Shown here: in pieces, positions 8,953 through 18,069 of the stretch
Layout: the number at the start of each line of letters is the position of its first letter
Numbering within the stretch: position 1 is the first letter of the stretch
Assembly (NCBI GenBank): GCA_030038195.1
Contig: JASHPJ010000071.1
Location: 1 to 64,000 of the forward strand
DNA length: 64,000 bases
Direction of reading: 5' to 3'
Origin: Acidobacteriaceae bacterium
Lineage (GTDB): Bacteria > Acidobacteriota > Terriglobia > Terriglobales > Acidobacteriaceae
Position numbers and translations under genes: made by a program
The notes under the pieces: generated by a model
The model's database searches: none
What the model saw: only the letters and a program-made list of their open reading frames with translations
What the model was told of the DNA's origin: nothing

Positions 8953-10467
8953 TTATCCAGCCATCATGGTGGCGCGCATGTCCATGGGCTGATTCATGAG
9001 CCAGGCGCAGCAAACAAACAAGACCAGGCAGAGCACGCCCCACGGAGCAAAGGCGCGCACAGGATGCTGCTCCGAGTCGTCTTCAGCCAGCCGCCACGCG
9101 ACCAGCAGCGAGCCGGCCAGTCCGAGCAGCAGGAAGCCGAACTCGATGGGCTCGACCACCGTCTTGGGCAATCCCACCAGCGTCCAGCGCGGGTCGCCGA
9201 GAATCGGCCAGCCGATCTCGGCAAAGGCGTTCTGCGTAACCGGAACGATGGTGTAAAGACCGGTGAAGAAATGGAATCCGTAGTGCGCCAGCCACATGCC
9301 GAAGCCGAGCGGCGAAAGCGCATAGGCGTAGCGCACAGCGATGGCCAGCCATCCGTTCCTCACGCCGGCCCACGCGCGCGTGATCCAGGCGGCCAGCCCC
9401 AGCAGCAGCGCCGGCTCAATCACAATAATTGCGGTGAACAGGATGCCGAGCACGGTGGCCTGGCTGTCGAAGTGAAGAGTGTGCTTGAGCCAGCTTTCGA
9501 CGGTATATACGGGGCTCACCATGCCGAAGGCGTTCATAAGCGCGCCGAAGCAGAAGACAACCACCAGAGCCGCAATGTCATTGCGACGTGAAAAACGGCC
9601 GATGCCGGAGCGATGCGGATCGCTCATCAGCTCGCCGGCGGGCAGGCGGCTGAGGATGCCGACATTGTCGTGCGGGCAGGCGTGGACGCAGTCGAGACAG
9701 AAGGTGCAGTCCATGTTGCCTATCTTGGCAGGCTGGAAGAGCGCCAGCTCACAGCCACGCTGCAGCACCACAAGCGGTGAAGATGCGTCGCGCCGTCCGC
9801 GGATGCAGTCTTTCGTGCCGCAGCTATCGCAGACCTCCGGCTCGCGCACGGCCACCTCGAGCGGCGCGGCAGTGGCGGCGATGAAGTTGAACTGCCCGAT
9901 GGGGCAGACGTATTTGCAGAAAGTGGCGTGCGTGAAAAGTCCGTCGATGATGAGCACGGCGGCGAAGTAGCCCACGATGACCCACGCGGTGAGCCATGGC
10001 GAAGCCCACAGGCCGAAAAGCTCGTAGCAGAAGAGCACCAGCACGAAGAGCGCCACCGGAATCCACTTGTTGCGCAGGCTGCGCGGCCAGGTGAAGCGCG
10101 GGTGAATCCAGCGGCGCATCATGTTGCGCGCCAGCATGAACGGGCAGGCCATGCAAAAGAGGTTGCCGGCGCACAGAATGGCCAGCACCAGCGCTCCGCG
10201 GAAGTGAACCCAGGTAAGCACCGTGGCCATGTTTTTTGGCGAAAGCGTGGGACCCAGCAGTCCCTCGAAGATCATGACGACGCTGACGGCAAGCAGCGGA
10301 ATCTGCAGCAGCGTGCGCGAATGACGCCACTGCAGCAGCCGCCCGATGACCGGCGCATCGAGAAGATCGAATGGCTGGGACTCGAGGAATTCCCCGTCAA
10401 ATTCCTCGTCGTCGAGCCGCTCAGCCTCTTCCGCAGAGCGTATAAGCGCGACTGGAGACTTGGTCAA
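8953..10467 (-). CDS. polyferredoxin-type membrane protein (NapH/NosR/CcoG-like)
   Basis: About 504 residues with at least ten hydrophobic segments. Cysteine motifs are visible in order: CAGNLFCMACP in an early loop, CKYVCPIGQFN after the fifth or sixth segment, CDSCGTKDC, then CTFCLDCVHACP, the last a standard four-Cys [4Fe-4S] ferredoxin pattern. This is the layout of the NapH/NosR-C/CcoG group, which move electrons from the quinone side to periplasmic or membrane reductases. The C-terminal half carries additional membrane segments beyond the NapH core, as in NosR-like proteins, but no periplasmic FMN domain is seen. It overlaps the upstream YtkA-like gene as ATGA. Its exact partner enzyme is not identified. 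Confidence 0.85.
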   Translation of the reverse strand: MTKSPVALIRSAEEAERLDDEEFDGEFLESQPFDLLDAPVIGRLLQWRHSRTLLQIPLLAVSVVMIFEGLLGPTLSPKNMATVLTWVHFRGALVLAILCAGNLFCMACPFMLARNMMRRWIHPRFTWPRSLRNKWIPVALFVLVLFCYELFGLWASPWLTAWVIVGYFAAVLIIDGLFTHATFCKYVCPIGQFNFIAATAAPLEVAVREPEVCDSCGTKDCIRGRRDASSPLVVLQRGCELALFQPAKIGNMDCTFCLDCVHACPHDNVGILSRLPAGELMSDPHRSGIGRFSRRNDIAALVVVFCFGALMNAFGMVSPVYTVESWLKHTLHFDSQATVLGILFTAIIVIEPALLLGLAAWITRAWAGVRNGWLAIAVRYAYALSPLGFGMWLAHYGFHFFTGLYTIVPVTQNAFAEIGWPILGDPRWTLVGLPKTVVEPIEFGFLLLGLAGSLLVAWRLAEDDSEQHPVRAFAPWGVLCLVLFVCCAWLMNQPMDMRATMMAG

Positions 10468-10907
10468 CGCGATTCGACTCCCTTCACATCGATCTGCTCT
10501 TCGATCTTACGTCCATCGGCGAGCGTAATGTGGAACAGCACCACCCAATCGCCGCCCATGGTAAAGGCGAGCGGCGCCCGGTAGCTGCCCGGCGCGGTTT
10601 CGGCCGCGTCGCTGAAGACCGGCGCCATGCCGGGGTGGCTCATGTCGCCTTCCACCTGGATGCGTGCGCGGGAAAGCGGATGTCCCGATGCATCCGCAAG
10701 ACGGATGGAGACCGTCTCATCGCCCGCGCGGACGGGCTGTGGCGCAATGGACGCCTCAAAGGAGATGGCGCGGGAGATCGCGCGCGCGGAATCGGCCCGC
10801 CGGTGGCATGCGCTGGCAGAAAGCGCGAGCGTGGCGGCTGCCAGCGCCAGCGCCCGAAAATGCCGAGAGGCCGCCCTGCGGCGACCTCTCAAACTCAACC
10901 AACTCAT
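10464..10907 (-). CDS. YtkA/FixH-like lipoprotein
   Basis: About 147 residues from the ATG at 10907. The N-terminus has a basic start, a hydrophobic stretch (ALALAAATLALSASAC) and a Cys that fits a lipobox. The mature part, with ISFEASIAPQPVRAGDETV, GHPLSRARIQVEGDMSHPGM, and GSYRAPLAFTMGGDWVV, follows the YtkA-like/FixH-like beta-sandwich pattern found in envelope proteins linked to copper handling and cytochrome oxidase assembly. HPGM is the conserved metal-type motif of that fold. It ends in an ATGA overlap with the polyferredoxin gene, recalling the FixG-FixH gene order seen in fixGHIS clusters, although FixI and FixS are absent here. Confidence 0.8.
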   Translation of the reverse strand: MSWLSLRGRRRAASRHFRALALAAATLALSASACHRRADSARAISRAISFEASIAPQPVRAGDETVSIRLADASGHPLSRARIQVEGDMSHPGMAPVFSDAAETAPGSYRAPLAFTMGGDWVVLFHITLADGRKIEEQIDVKGVESR

Positions 10908-10948
10908 CTTGAGTGCCCCGGTAGAGAGTGTGGGATCGTCGACCAATC

Positions 10949-11563
<615 letters not shown>

Positions 11564-11994
11564 AACGGTTGACCTCGCTGGACTGAAAGGATTTTGAGGA
11601 GTCACTGAAACGCTGACCAGTGTACCGGAGGAGCAACTCCTCTGAAGTCAGTTTGAAGTGCGAGGTTTGCCTCCACCTTTAGTTGGAGAGGTTTGGGTCG
11701 TGGCGAGAATGGCGGATTTGCGACGGGACCCGGGCAACACCGCTCCGCAAGCCGCGTGTCCGACTGGCGGCCAAAGTATATAGAGGGAGTCCACCTCGTA
11801 AACTAGAGTTTACACTTTAGTGGATAGCATTTCTGCAACTTATTGACTATCAATGTTTAGAAGATTTACAAGAATGGTTACTTTCGTGCATGAGAGTTTG
11901 GTATGATTCCAGTCAGTCGCTGGACAATGCAAACGCTTGCCATGCTGCCGGTAGGGCAAGGGGATCAAGTTCCTGAAATCTGACCGGGGGACGA
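11564..11994. promoter_or_regulatory. divergent intergenic region with a 16-bp palindrome
   Basis: This 431-base gap separates the minus-strand redox operon from the plus-strand sensor kinase and must hold both promoters. Two structures stand out: a small hairpin GAGGAG-CAA-CTCCTC at 11628-11642, in the leader of the redox operon, and the palindrome GTAAACT-AG-AGTTTAC at 11798-11813, which lies in an AT-rich stretch and looks like an operator. No clear -35/-10 pair could be assigned with confidence. Confidence 0.4.
11798..11813. promoter_or_regulatory. candidate operator, inverted repeat
   Basis: Two perfect 7-base arms, GTAAACT and AGTTTAC, separated by AG. The size and symmetry fit a dimeric helix-turn-helix repressor site. 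It is about 180 bases before the kinase start and 235 before the redox operon start, so it could serve either side. Confidence 0.4.
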
Positions 11995-13896
11995 ATGAGC
12001 GAACGGGCCGAGGCGATTCGGACAATTCGTGGCGGGTACTCGGCGCGCGTGCCGCGGCGCGGCTCCTCGTTTATCTCTCCCATCCTGGCCGGTCTGGCGT
12101 TGGCGGTGGTGCTTGGCGTGCTAGCACCTCACATCTCCCAGGGACCCGGCTTTAATGAGATTTTGATCTTCGCCGCCGGCGCGGCGGCAGCGGTCCTGGT
12201 GCTGCGCCTGCTGGTGCAGCGCGAGCGGCGCGTGGCTCTGCAACTGGTCATGAGCGAGATCGTCGGCGAAAATACCTCGCCGGAGATCGCCGCCATGCGC
12301 ATTCTGGAAGCCCTGTGCGTCTCCCAGGGCTGGGATGTGGCGCTCCGCTGGGAGCTCAACTCCGATGAAAACCGGCTGGAATTCTGCTCGGCGTGGGGTG
12401 CTCCGGGCCGGCGCACCGAAACGCTGATCCAGGAAAGCATGGGGCTCAAGCTCACCAGCGGCGACGAATTGCCCGGCCGTGCCTGGCAGGACGGCCGCGC
12501 CGTGTGGATCGCCGATCTGGGATCGCTGCCGGCCAGCCCGCACACCCGCGCCGCGCAGCGGCATGGCATGGTCTCCGGCTGCGCCGTGCCGGTGCGCGTG
12601 GGCAATAACATTCTGGCAATCCTCGAGTTTTATTGCCACTACGGCCTGCGCGAGAATCGCGAGGCCATGGCCGCCGTGGAGACCGTGGCGGCTTCTCTCG
12701 GCCAGATGCTGGCCCGCTCCCATGAGCGGGACCGCGCGGAAAAGCTTTACCGGGAGCAGGAGATTCTGCTGAACTCGGTGGCCGACGGCATCTGCGGGCT
12801 GAGCCCAGACGGCTTCATCAGCTTCGCCAACCCGGCGGCGGCGAACCTACTCGGCACCGATCAGGCCAGCCTTATCGGCAAGCCGATTCACGATCTGCTG
12901 CACGGCGCCGCGCCCGACGCGAATCGCTGCGGCGAAGACTGCGCCCTGCTGCGCGCCACCGGCAAGCTGCGCCGCATGGCCACCGCCGGCGAAGACTCAT
13001 TCTTCCGCGTGGACGGCGAGTCCTTCCGCGTGGACTACACGCTTACCCCCATCCTCGACCACGGCCGGCTTACGGGCTCGGTCTTCAGCTTCCGCGACAT
13101 CAGCCAGCGCTACGCGCTCGACCGCCTCAAGGACGAGTTCGTCTCCACCGTCAGCCACGAGCTGCGCACCCCGCTCACGGCCATTCGCGGCGCGCTGGGC
13201 CTGCTTTCTTCCGGCAGCCTTGGCCACGTGAATGAGAAGAGCGCCAACCTGCTGCGCATCGCGCTCAGCAACTCCGAGCGGCTGGTGCGGCTCATCAACG
13301 ATATCCTCGACCTCGAGCGCATCCAGAGCGGCCGCGAGCCGCTCAACTTCCGCCCGGTGCAGCTTGCCGAGATCGTGCGCCAGGCGATTGACGGCATGCA
13401 GCCGGTAGCCGACCAGGCCGGCGTGCAGCTCATCCACGATCCCACCCAGGTGGAGATCGCCGCCGATCCGGACCGCCTGCTGCAGGTGCTTACCAACCTG
13501 CTCTCAAACGCGATCAAGTTCTCTCCGCAAAACTCGACCGTCTCGGTGCTCCTGCGCCCCGACGTAAGCGGCGTAACCATTGCGGTCATTGACGCCGGCC
13601 GCGGCATCCCGGCCGACAAGCTCGAAGTGATCTTCGGCCGCTTCCAGCAGGTCGATGCCTCCGACTCGCGCCAGAAAGGCGGCACCGGTCTGGGACTGGC
13701 CATCTGCCGCACCATCGTACAGCAGCACTCCGGCCGCATCTGGGCTGAGCGCAACGCGGTGCGCGGTTCCACCTTCCGCGTCTTCCTGCCCTACCAGCCG
13801 CTCCCCGTCGGCTCGCCGGACCTGGTCATCGACCAGGAGATGGGCCGCGGGCCGGTGCGCCTGCCCGCTCCGGTCGCCTATCGCGGGCGCGGCTGA
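11995..13896 (+). CDS. membrane sensor histidine kinase (GAF-PAS-HisKA-HATPase)
   Basis: 633 residues. Two transmembrane segments lie near the N-terminus (about 28-48 and 57-75). Then comes a GAF-like sensor domain (about 95-245), a PAS domain (about 250-365, GICGLSPDGFISFANPAAANLL), a HisKA dimerisation helix with the phospho-accepting His388 in STVSHELRTP, and a HATPase_c domain with the N box NLLSNAIKFSP, G1 DAGRGIP and G2 GGTGLGLAI. All catalytic motifs are intact. The last ~25 residues after the ATPase are a low-complexity tail. No response regulator lies next to it, so it is an orphan kinase in this window. It is divergent from the redox operon, which makes regulation of that operon possible but not shown. 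Confidence 0.95.
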   Translation: MSERAEAIRTIRGGYSARVPRRGSSFISPILAGLALAVVLGVLAPHISQGPGFNEILIFAAGAAAAVLVLRLLVQRERRVALQLVMSEIVGENTSPEIAAMRILEALCVSQGWDVALRWELNSDENRLEFCSAWGAPGRRTETLIQESMGLKLTSGDELPGRAWQDGRAVWIADLGSLPASPHTRAAQRHGMVSGCAVPVRVGNNILAILEFYCHYGLRENREAMAAVETVAASLGQMLARSHERDRAEKLYREQEILLNSVADGICGLSPDGFISFANPAAANLLGTDQASLIGKPIHDLLHGAAPDANRCGEDCALLRATGKLRRMATAGEDSFFRVDGESFRVDYTLTPILDHGRLTGSVFSFRDISQRYALDRLKDEFVSTVSHELRTPLTAIRGALGLLSSGSLGHVNEKSANLLRIALSNSERLVRLINDILDLERIQSGREPLNFRPVQLAEIVRQAIDGMQPVADQAGVQLIHDPTQVEIAADPDRLLQVLTNLLSNAIKFSPQNSTVSVLLRPDVSGVTIAVIDAGRGIPADKLEVIFGRFQQVDASDSRQKGGTGLGLAICRTIVQQHSGRIWAERNAVRGSTFRVFLPYQPLPVGSPDLVIDQEMGRGPVRLPAPVAYRGRG

Positions 13897-13962
13897 GCCG
13901 CCCTTTCCGCTTGACAGCCCGCGTGCGATTCACCGACTCGTCGTGGCCGCTGCTTTCTCCGC

Positions 13963-15687
13963 TCAGCGAAATAGATTCGTTCGCGCGAGGTCGATGATCT
14001 CGTCTCCCCGGCCGTTCAGGATTGCGCGAATCATGTACAGGTTGAAGTCGACGATCTGATCGAGCTTGAGGGAAGGCGGCATCGCCAGCTCCTGCCGGTT
14101 GACGGCGATATCGACGAGCGCCGGCCCGTCATGGGCCATGGCCTGCTCCAGGGCCGGACGAATTTCCTCCGGGTCTTCGACGTGCAGGCCGCGAATTCCC
14201 GCGCCCTCCGCAATCCTGGCGAAATCGGGATTGACCAGGTCCGTCCCGTGCTGGATGAACCCGGTTGCCTTCATCTCCAGCTCGACAAATCCCAAGGAGC
14301 TGTTGTTGAAGACGACGACCTTGACGGGGAGGTTCAGTTGGCGCAGCGAGAGCAGATCGCCCATCAGCATGGAGAAGCCGCCGTCGCCGGAGAGCGTAAC
14401 CACCTGGCGGCCGGGGTGGGAGCACTGGGCTCCAATCGCCTGCGGCAGCGCATTGGCCATCGATCCGTGATTGAACGAGCTTAAAAGCCGGCGCCGGCCA
14501 TTCATGGTGAGATACCGCGCCGCCCAGATGACCGGGGTGCCCACGTCCACCGTGAAGATGGCGTCGGGAGCCGCGACCTCGTTGAGGATTTTGGCCACGT
14601 ATTGCGGATGAATGGGCCGCTGCCCCGGCTTTCCGGTCGCTAGGTCGTCCAGGCCCTTGCGCGCTTCGCGGTAGTGCGCCAGGCATGCATCGAGATAGGA
14701 GCGGTCGGTCTTCTGCGTGATCCGCGGCAGCAATCCTGACAGGGTCTCAGCGATGCCGCCGGCCAAGCCGAGATCGAGATGGCTGCGGCGCCCTAGTTGT
14801 TCCTCGCGAATGTCAACCTGCAGGATACGCGCATTCCTGGGATAGAACTGCTGATAAGGAAAGTCCGTTCCCAGCATCAGCAGCGCGTCGCAGTTCATCA
14901 TGGCGTGGTAGCCGGACGAGAATCCAAGCAGACCGGTCATTCCCACGTCATAGGGATTTTCGTATTCGATATATTCCTTGCCGCGCATCGCGTGCACAAT
15001 CGGAGCCTGCAACTTTGCGGCGGTCTCGATCAGCTCCGCGTGAGCCCCTGCGCAGCCTGCCCCGGCCAGGATGGTGACGCGCGTCGCGCGATTAAGCTCC
15101 GATGCAAGCTGCTCCAGCTCTTCAGGGCGGGGAACGACGTGTGGCTGGGCAAACGTGAAGTGGACGCGCCGGTCGGCATCCTCGGCATCCTGTAAAGCGA
15201 TATCGCCAGGCAGCACGATAACCGCAACGCCGCGCTTGGAAACAGCCGTTTGGATTGCGATCTCAAGCGTTCGCGGCATTTGCGATGGGTTCGAGACCAG
15301 TTCGCAGAAGTGGCTGCACTCCTTGAACAGAGATTCCGGGTGTGTCTCCTGAAAGTACCCGCTCCCAATCTCCTGCGAGGGGATGTGCGCCGCGATGGCC
15401 AGCACCGGCACCCGGCTTCGATGGGCGTCGTACAATCCGTTGATCAGGTGCAGGTTCCCCGGTCCGCAACTCCCGGCGCAGACTCCAAGTTTGCCGGTAA
15501 GCGCCGCTTCGGCTCCTGCCGCGAAGGCCGCAGTCTCCTCGTGCCGCAGGCCAATCCACTCGATTCCATTCCGCCTTCGAACGGAATCGGTGATACCGTT
15601 CAGGGAATCCCCTGCAACTCCATAGATCCGCTCGACGCCTGCAGCGGCCAGAATCTCAACGAAAAGCTCCGCGACACGTTTTGCCAA
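13963..15687 (-). CDS. poxB: pyruvate oxidase / pyruvate:quinone oxidoreductase (ThDP enzyme)
   Basis: 574 residues, the same length as E. coli PoxB (572). It follows the acetolactate-synthase/pyruvate-oxidase fold: an N-terminal Pyr domain with [12 protein letters not shown] and the ThDP-activating glutamate in [15 protein letters not shown], a central FAD/transhydrogenase-like domain (about 190-340), and a C-terminal PP domain with the ThDP/Mg motif [12 protein letters not shown] followed about 27 residues on by VFNNSS. The expected reaction is oxidative decarboxylation of pyruvate to acetate and CO2 with electrons passed to quinone. The extreme C-terminus, a membrane-binding helix in E. 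coli PoxB, is short here ([13 protein letters not shown]), so lipid activation is uncertain. A ferredoxin gene lies upstream on the same strand. Acetolactate synthase is less likely because motif and length fit PoxB better. Confidence 0.9.
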   Translation of the reverse strand: MAKRVAELFVEILAAAGVERIYGVAGDSLNGITDSVRRRNGIEWIGLRHEETAAFAAGAEAALTGKLGVCAGSCGPGNLHLINGLYDAHRSRVPVLAIAAHIPSQEIGSGYFQETHPESLFKECSHFCELVSNPSQMPRTLEIAIQTAVSKRGVAVIVLPGDIALQDAEDADRRVHFTFAQPHVVPRPEELEQLASELNRATRVTILAGAGCAGAHAELIETAAKLQAPIVHAMRGKEYIEYENPYDVGMTGLLGFSSGYHAMMNCDALLMLGTDFPYQQFYPRNARILQVDIREEQLGRRSHLDLGLAGGIAETLSGLLPRITQKTDRSYLDACLAHYREARKGLDDLATGKPGQRPIHPQYVAKILNEVAAPDAIFTVDVGTPVIWAARYLTMNGRRRLLSSFNHGSMANALPQAIGAQCSHPGRQVVTLSGDGGFSMLMGDLLSLRQLNLPVKVVVFNNSSLGFVELEMKATGFIQHGTDLVNPDFARIAEGAGIRGLHVEDPEEIRPALEQAMAHDGPALVDIAVNRQELAMPPSLKLDQIVDFNLYMIRAILNGRGDEIIDLARTNLFR

Positions 15688-15891
15688 TGGTCGAAATCTC
15701 CCTGTCTGTTCTTGTAGATGCAGAGAAATAGTAAGAGATGCCGGTTATCCTGCCTGCCGCATCGCCAGAGTGGCTAACAGCATATGGATCAACATATGGA
15801 TCGACGCCGAGGAAGCTCTGCTGCAGCCGTGCCGTAAATACCGTAAGATGAACGGCCCTGGGGGTGAATGAGCGACTGAGTCAGAGCTTCC
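15688..15891. other. intergenic gap between ferredoxin and poxB genes
   Basis: About 200 bases. It holds only short open frames that look like noise. No clear terminator or promoter was assigned. Confidence 0.3.
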
Positions 15892-16152
15892 CTAACGCCC
15901 GTAGTGCTTGGCATTGATTTCAGCGAAGTGCTTCCATTTCTCAGGCAAATCGTCGGCTGCGAAGATGGCCGACACCGGGCACGCCGGCACGCATGCGCCG
16001 CAATCGATGCATTCAATTGGATCGATATACAATTGCGGCTCCGTCCCAAATGTTGGTTCATCCTTCCTAGGGTGAATGCAGTCCACCGGGCAGGCATCTA
16101 CGCAAGCGGTATCTTTCGTTCCGATGCAGGGTTCAGCAATGACGAATGCCAT
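15892..16152 (-). CDS. 7Fe-type ferredoxin (FdxA-like)
   Basis: 86 residues from the ATG at 16152, preceded by a good GGGAGG ribosome site; a TTG start three codons upstream is the alternative. The sequence holds CIGTKDTACVDACPVDCI, which is the C-x7-C-x3-C-P pattern of a [3Fe-4S] site, and CIDCGACVPACPVSAI, a standard [4Fe-4S] site. The charged C-terminal tail (KWKHFAEINAKHYGR) is normal for short FdxA-like ferredoxins. It may serve as a soluble electron carrier. It is about 200 bases upstream of poxB and could be co-transcribed, although the gap is large. Confidence 0.92.
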   Translation of the reverse strand: MAFVIAEPCIGTKDTACVDACPVDCIHPRKDEPTFGTEPQLYIDPIECIDCGACVPACPVSAIFAADDLPEKWKHFAEINAKHYGR

Positions 16153-16439
16153 GATCGCCAACCTCCCGCCTCCAGGATAGGAGCAGAGAATTGGATAGAA
16201 CAGTGATCAAAGTCATTGGCGGATACAGGCCGGATGAGGTGATTTGAATGAGTCCATCGACTTGGCCGCCGATGGAACGTATTCCGCATCTCCCAGCCAG
16301 ATGGCGTGATGCTCTAAGAACCTGTTTAAAAACTCTTCAGAGCGAGGCAAGAGCCTTGAAAGGGTACGGCTTCAGCCATGCCATCCTACTGTCCTGAGTC
16401 AGAAGTTTGCGCCACCAATACACTGTCATCCTGAGCGTA

Positions 16440-16464
16440 GCAAGCCGCGTTTTTTGCGGCTTGC
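16440..16464. repeat. perfect 9-bp hairpin inside the repeat element
   Basis: Arms GCAAGCCGC and GCGGCTTGC enclose a 7-base loop with six T. It may fold in RNA or form a cruciform. It belongs to the MITE-like unit. Confidence 0.55.
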
Positions 16465-16568
16465 GGAGTCGGAGGTCAAAGATCCGCCGTGGCGGAACCT
16501 GCGGCTCGAGACTTTGACTTATGCTACGAACTTCTGATTCACCACACTAGAGCCGATCAACTTCTCTG

Positions 16569-16610
16569 TTTCACCCTCCATTTCGTCCGCAGGCGAAACG
16601 GAGGGTGAAA
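16569..16610. repeat. long stem-loop inside the repeat element
   Basis: Arms of about 17 bases (TTTCACCCTCC then A then TTTCG; matched by CGAAA then C then GGAGGGTGAAA), with one mismatch and an 8-base loop. It is a second strong secondary structure in the same element. Confidence 0.55.
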
Positions 16611-16989
16611 TATCCATCAAAAATCGCACTTTTTGGCACGGCTGAAGCCGTGCCCTTTCAAAACATCAAGTTTTTAACGGGTTTTCAGGAAACTCTGATT
16701 CAGTCACCCTTTCATCGCTCTTGTCTTGCCGTGAGAGGAATGGAGCTTGATTGCGCTCTCAGGCAGAGATTCCCATCCATCTCGAATGACTTAAGTCACT
16801 GCAACCATGCAGCAGATCGTCCACCCTGGAGTGGCAGGCTTCTACCATGGGCTTTGCCAGGCAGCAGGCAGGGAGTTTCCTGGCGGGATTTATAATACTC
16901 TCGGTGTTCTGTCTGGTCTGCCTGGCAGTGCTGGTAGCCGGTCGCCAAAGCGCTCCTGCATTGACCTCCGTTGCTTAAGCTTAAGGATA

Positions 16990-18066
16990 ATGAAGAACAC
17001 GCTTGCTTCCTCCGTCCGATCGGATACTGCGCATGCCACCCTGTGGGGCCTCGCGGTTGCCGGGATTTTAATCGCGGGAATCTTCGTCGGCAGCCGGGGC
17101 CTTCGCGACTTTGATCCGGCACTCGTATCGTACGCAGGAGCCTCGGTGCTGGCCGGCTTCGGACTCGGCTACCGCTATGCCATGTGGCTGCGCCGCCCTC
17201 CTACGCGGCTCTACTGGTATCGCGGCTGGAAGATCTTTCTCGCGCCGCTCAAGCTGCCTCGCAATCTCGCTCACCTGGCGCGCATCTTCTGGAATGCAGT
17301 CGTTCTTCAGCGCTTCATCGAGTGCCGCTCGCACCTGCGGTGGTCTGCCCACTGGTTCCTGGCCTGGGGATGCCTCCTGGCGGCGGCCATCACCTTCCCG
17401 CTGTCGTTTGGCTGGGTCCGCTTCGAGAGCGCCCTTGACAACCAGGAGGTCTACCGCGCCTTTATCTTTGGCATTCCTCTGGGCAGTTTCCATCTGGGAA
17501 CGCCCATTGCGGAGCTGACATTCAACATTCTCGACATCGCCGCCGTGATGGTGCTCATCGGCGTATTCTTCGCCTTCTGGAGACGCGGGCGCGATCACGG
17601 CGCATGGTCTGTGCAGCAGTTTTCCAACGACATGCTGCCGCTGATCCTGCTGTTCGCCATCTCCATCACCGGGCTGTTCCTCACCATCTCAACGCACCTG
17701 ATGCGCGGCATCTATTACGGCTTCCTTTCGCAACTGCATGCGGTCACCGTCATCCTGACGCTGCTGTATCTCCCTTTCGGCAAGTTCTTCCACATCTTCC
17801 AGCGGCCTGCCCAGATGGGCATTGATTTTTACAAGCAGGAAGGCGCTCGCGGGACGCAGGCTCTTTGCCGTCGCTGCGGACAGCCCTTCACCAGCCGCAT
17901 GCATGTCGAGGATCTGAAGCAGGTTCAGGCCGCGCTCGGCATCCAATACCGGCTTGCAGACGGTACGCACTACCAGGACACCTGTCCGGCATGCCGGCGC
18001 AAGAACATCGCCCTTACGCAGGACGGCCTTTGGAAAGCGCAGGCGCTCGATACGAGAGGTCAATAG
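16990..18066 (+). CDS. membrane subunit of a molybdopterin oxidoreductase complex, with C-terminal Zn-ribbon
   Basis: 358 residues from the ATG at 16990, with AAGGATA just upstream; the open frame starts earlier but that part lacks a ribosome site and reads as non-coding. Six or seven transmembrane helices are seen, with His residues in helices (SAHWFLAWG, SFHLGTP, STHLM, QLHAVTV) that could bind haem b, in the manner of NarI/DsrM-like gamma subunits. The C-terminus is cytoplasmic and holds CRRCGQPF and CPACRRK, a four-Cys zinc or rubredoxin-like site. It is the first gene of a five-gene operon with the Mo subunit, FeS subunit, Rieske protein and a small membrane protein, so it probably links the complex to the quinone pool. 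In databases such proteins may be labelled MFS-like, which the His/Cys features argue against. Confidence 0.78.
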   Translation: MKNTLASSVRSDTAHATLWGLAVAGILIAGIFVGSRGLRDFDPALVSYAGASVLAGFGLGYRYAMWLRRPPTRLYWYRGWKIFLAPLKLPRNLAHLARIFWNAVVLQRFIECRSHLRWSAHWFLAWGCLLAAAITFPLSFGWVRFESALDNQEVYRAFIFGIPLGSFHLGTPIAELTFNILDIAAVMVLIGVFFAFWRRGRDHGAWSVQQFSNDMLPLILLFAISITGLFLTISTHLMRGIYYGFLSQLHAVTVILTLLYLPFGKFFHIFQRPAQMGIDFYKQEGARGTQALCRRCGQPFTSRMHVEDLKQVQAALGIQYRLADGTHYQDTCPACRRKNIALTQDGLWKAQALDTRGQ

Positions 18067-18069
18067 AAA

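Larger units (their letters stand above)
16318..16690. repeat. MITE-like element with long imperfect terminal inverted repeats
   Basis: The left arm contains a 25-base block at 16358-16382 (from GAAAGGG to CATGCC) that is the reverse complement, with two mismatches, of the block at 16635-16659 (GGCACGGCTGAAGCCGTGCC then CTTTC). The outer arms also match: GTTTAAAAACT at 16324-16334 against AGTTTTTAAC at 16669-16678. Inside are a perfect 9-bp hairpin (16440-16464) and a long stem at 16569-16610, and a TCATCCTGAGC segment (16427-16437) typical of dispersed acidobacterial intergenic repeats. No transposase is encoded. Confidence 0.6.
16153..16989. other. long intergenic region with repeat element, no supported gene
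   Basis: About 840 bases between the ferredoxin and the molybdenum operon. Open frames here are short and have no family features. The central part, 16318-16690, is an inverted-repeat element described separately. The last 300 bases lead to the operon start and should contain its promoter; a TTAAGCTTAA-type palindrome lies just before the ribosome site at about 16974-16985. Confidence 0.5.
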
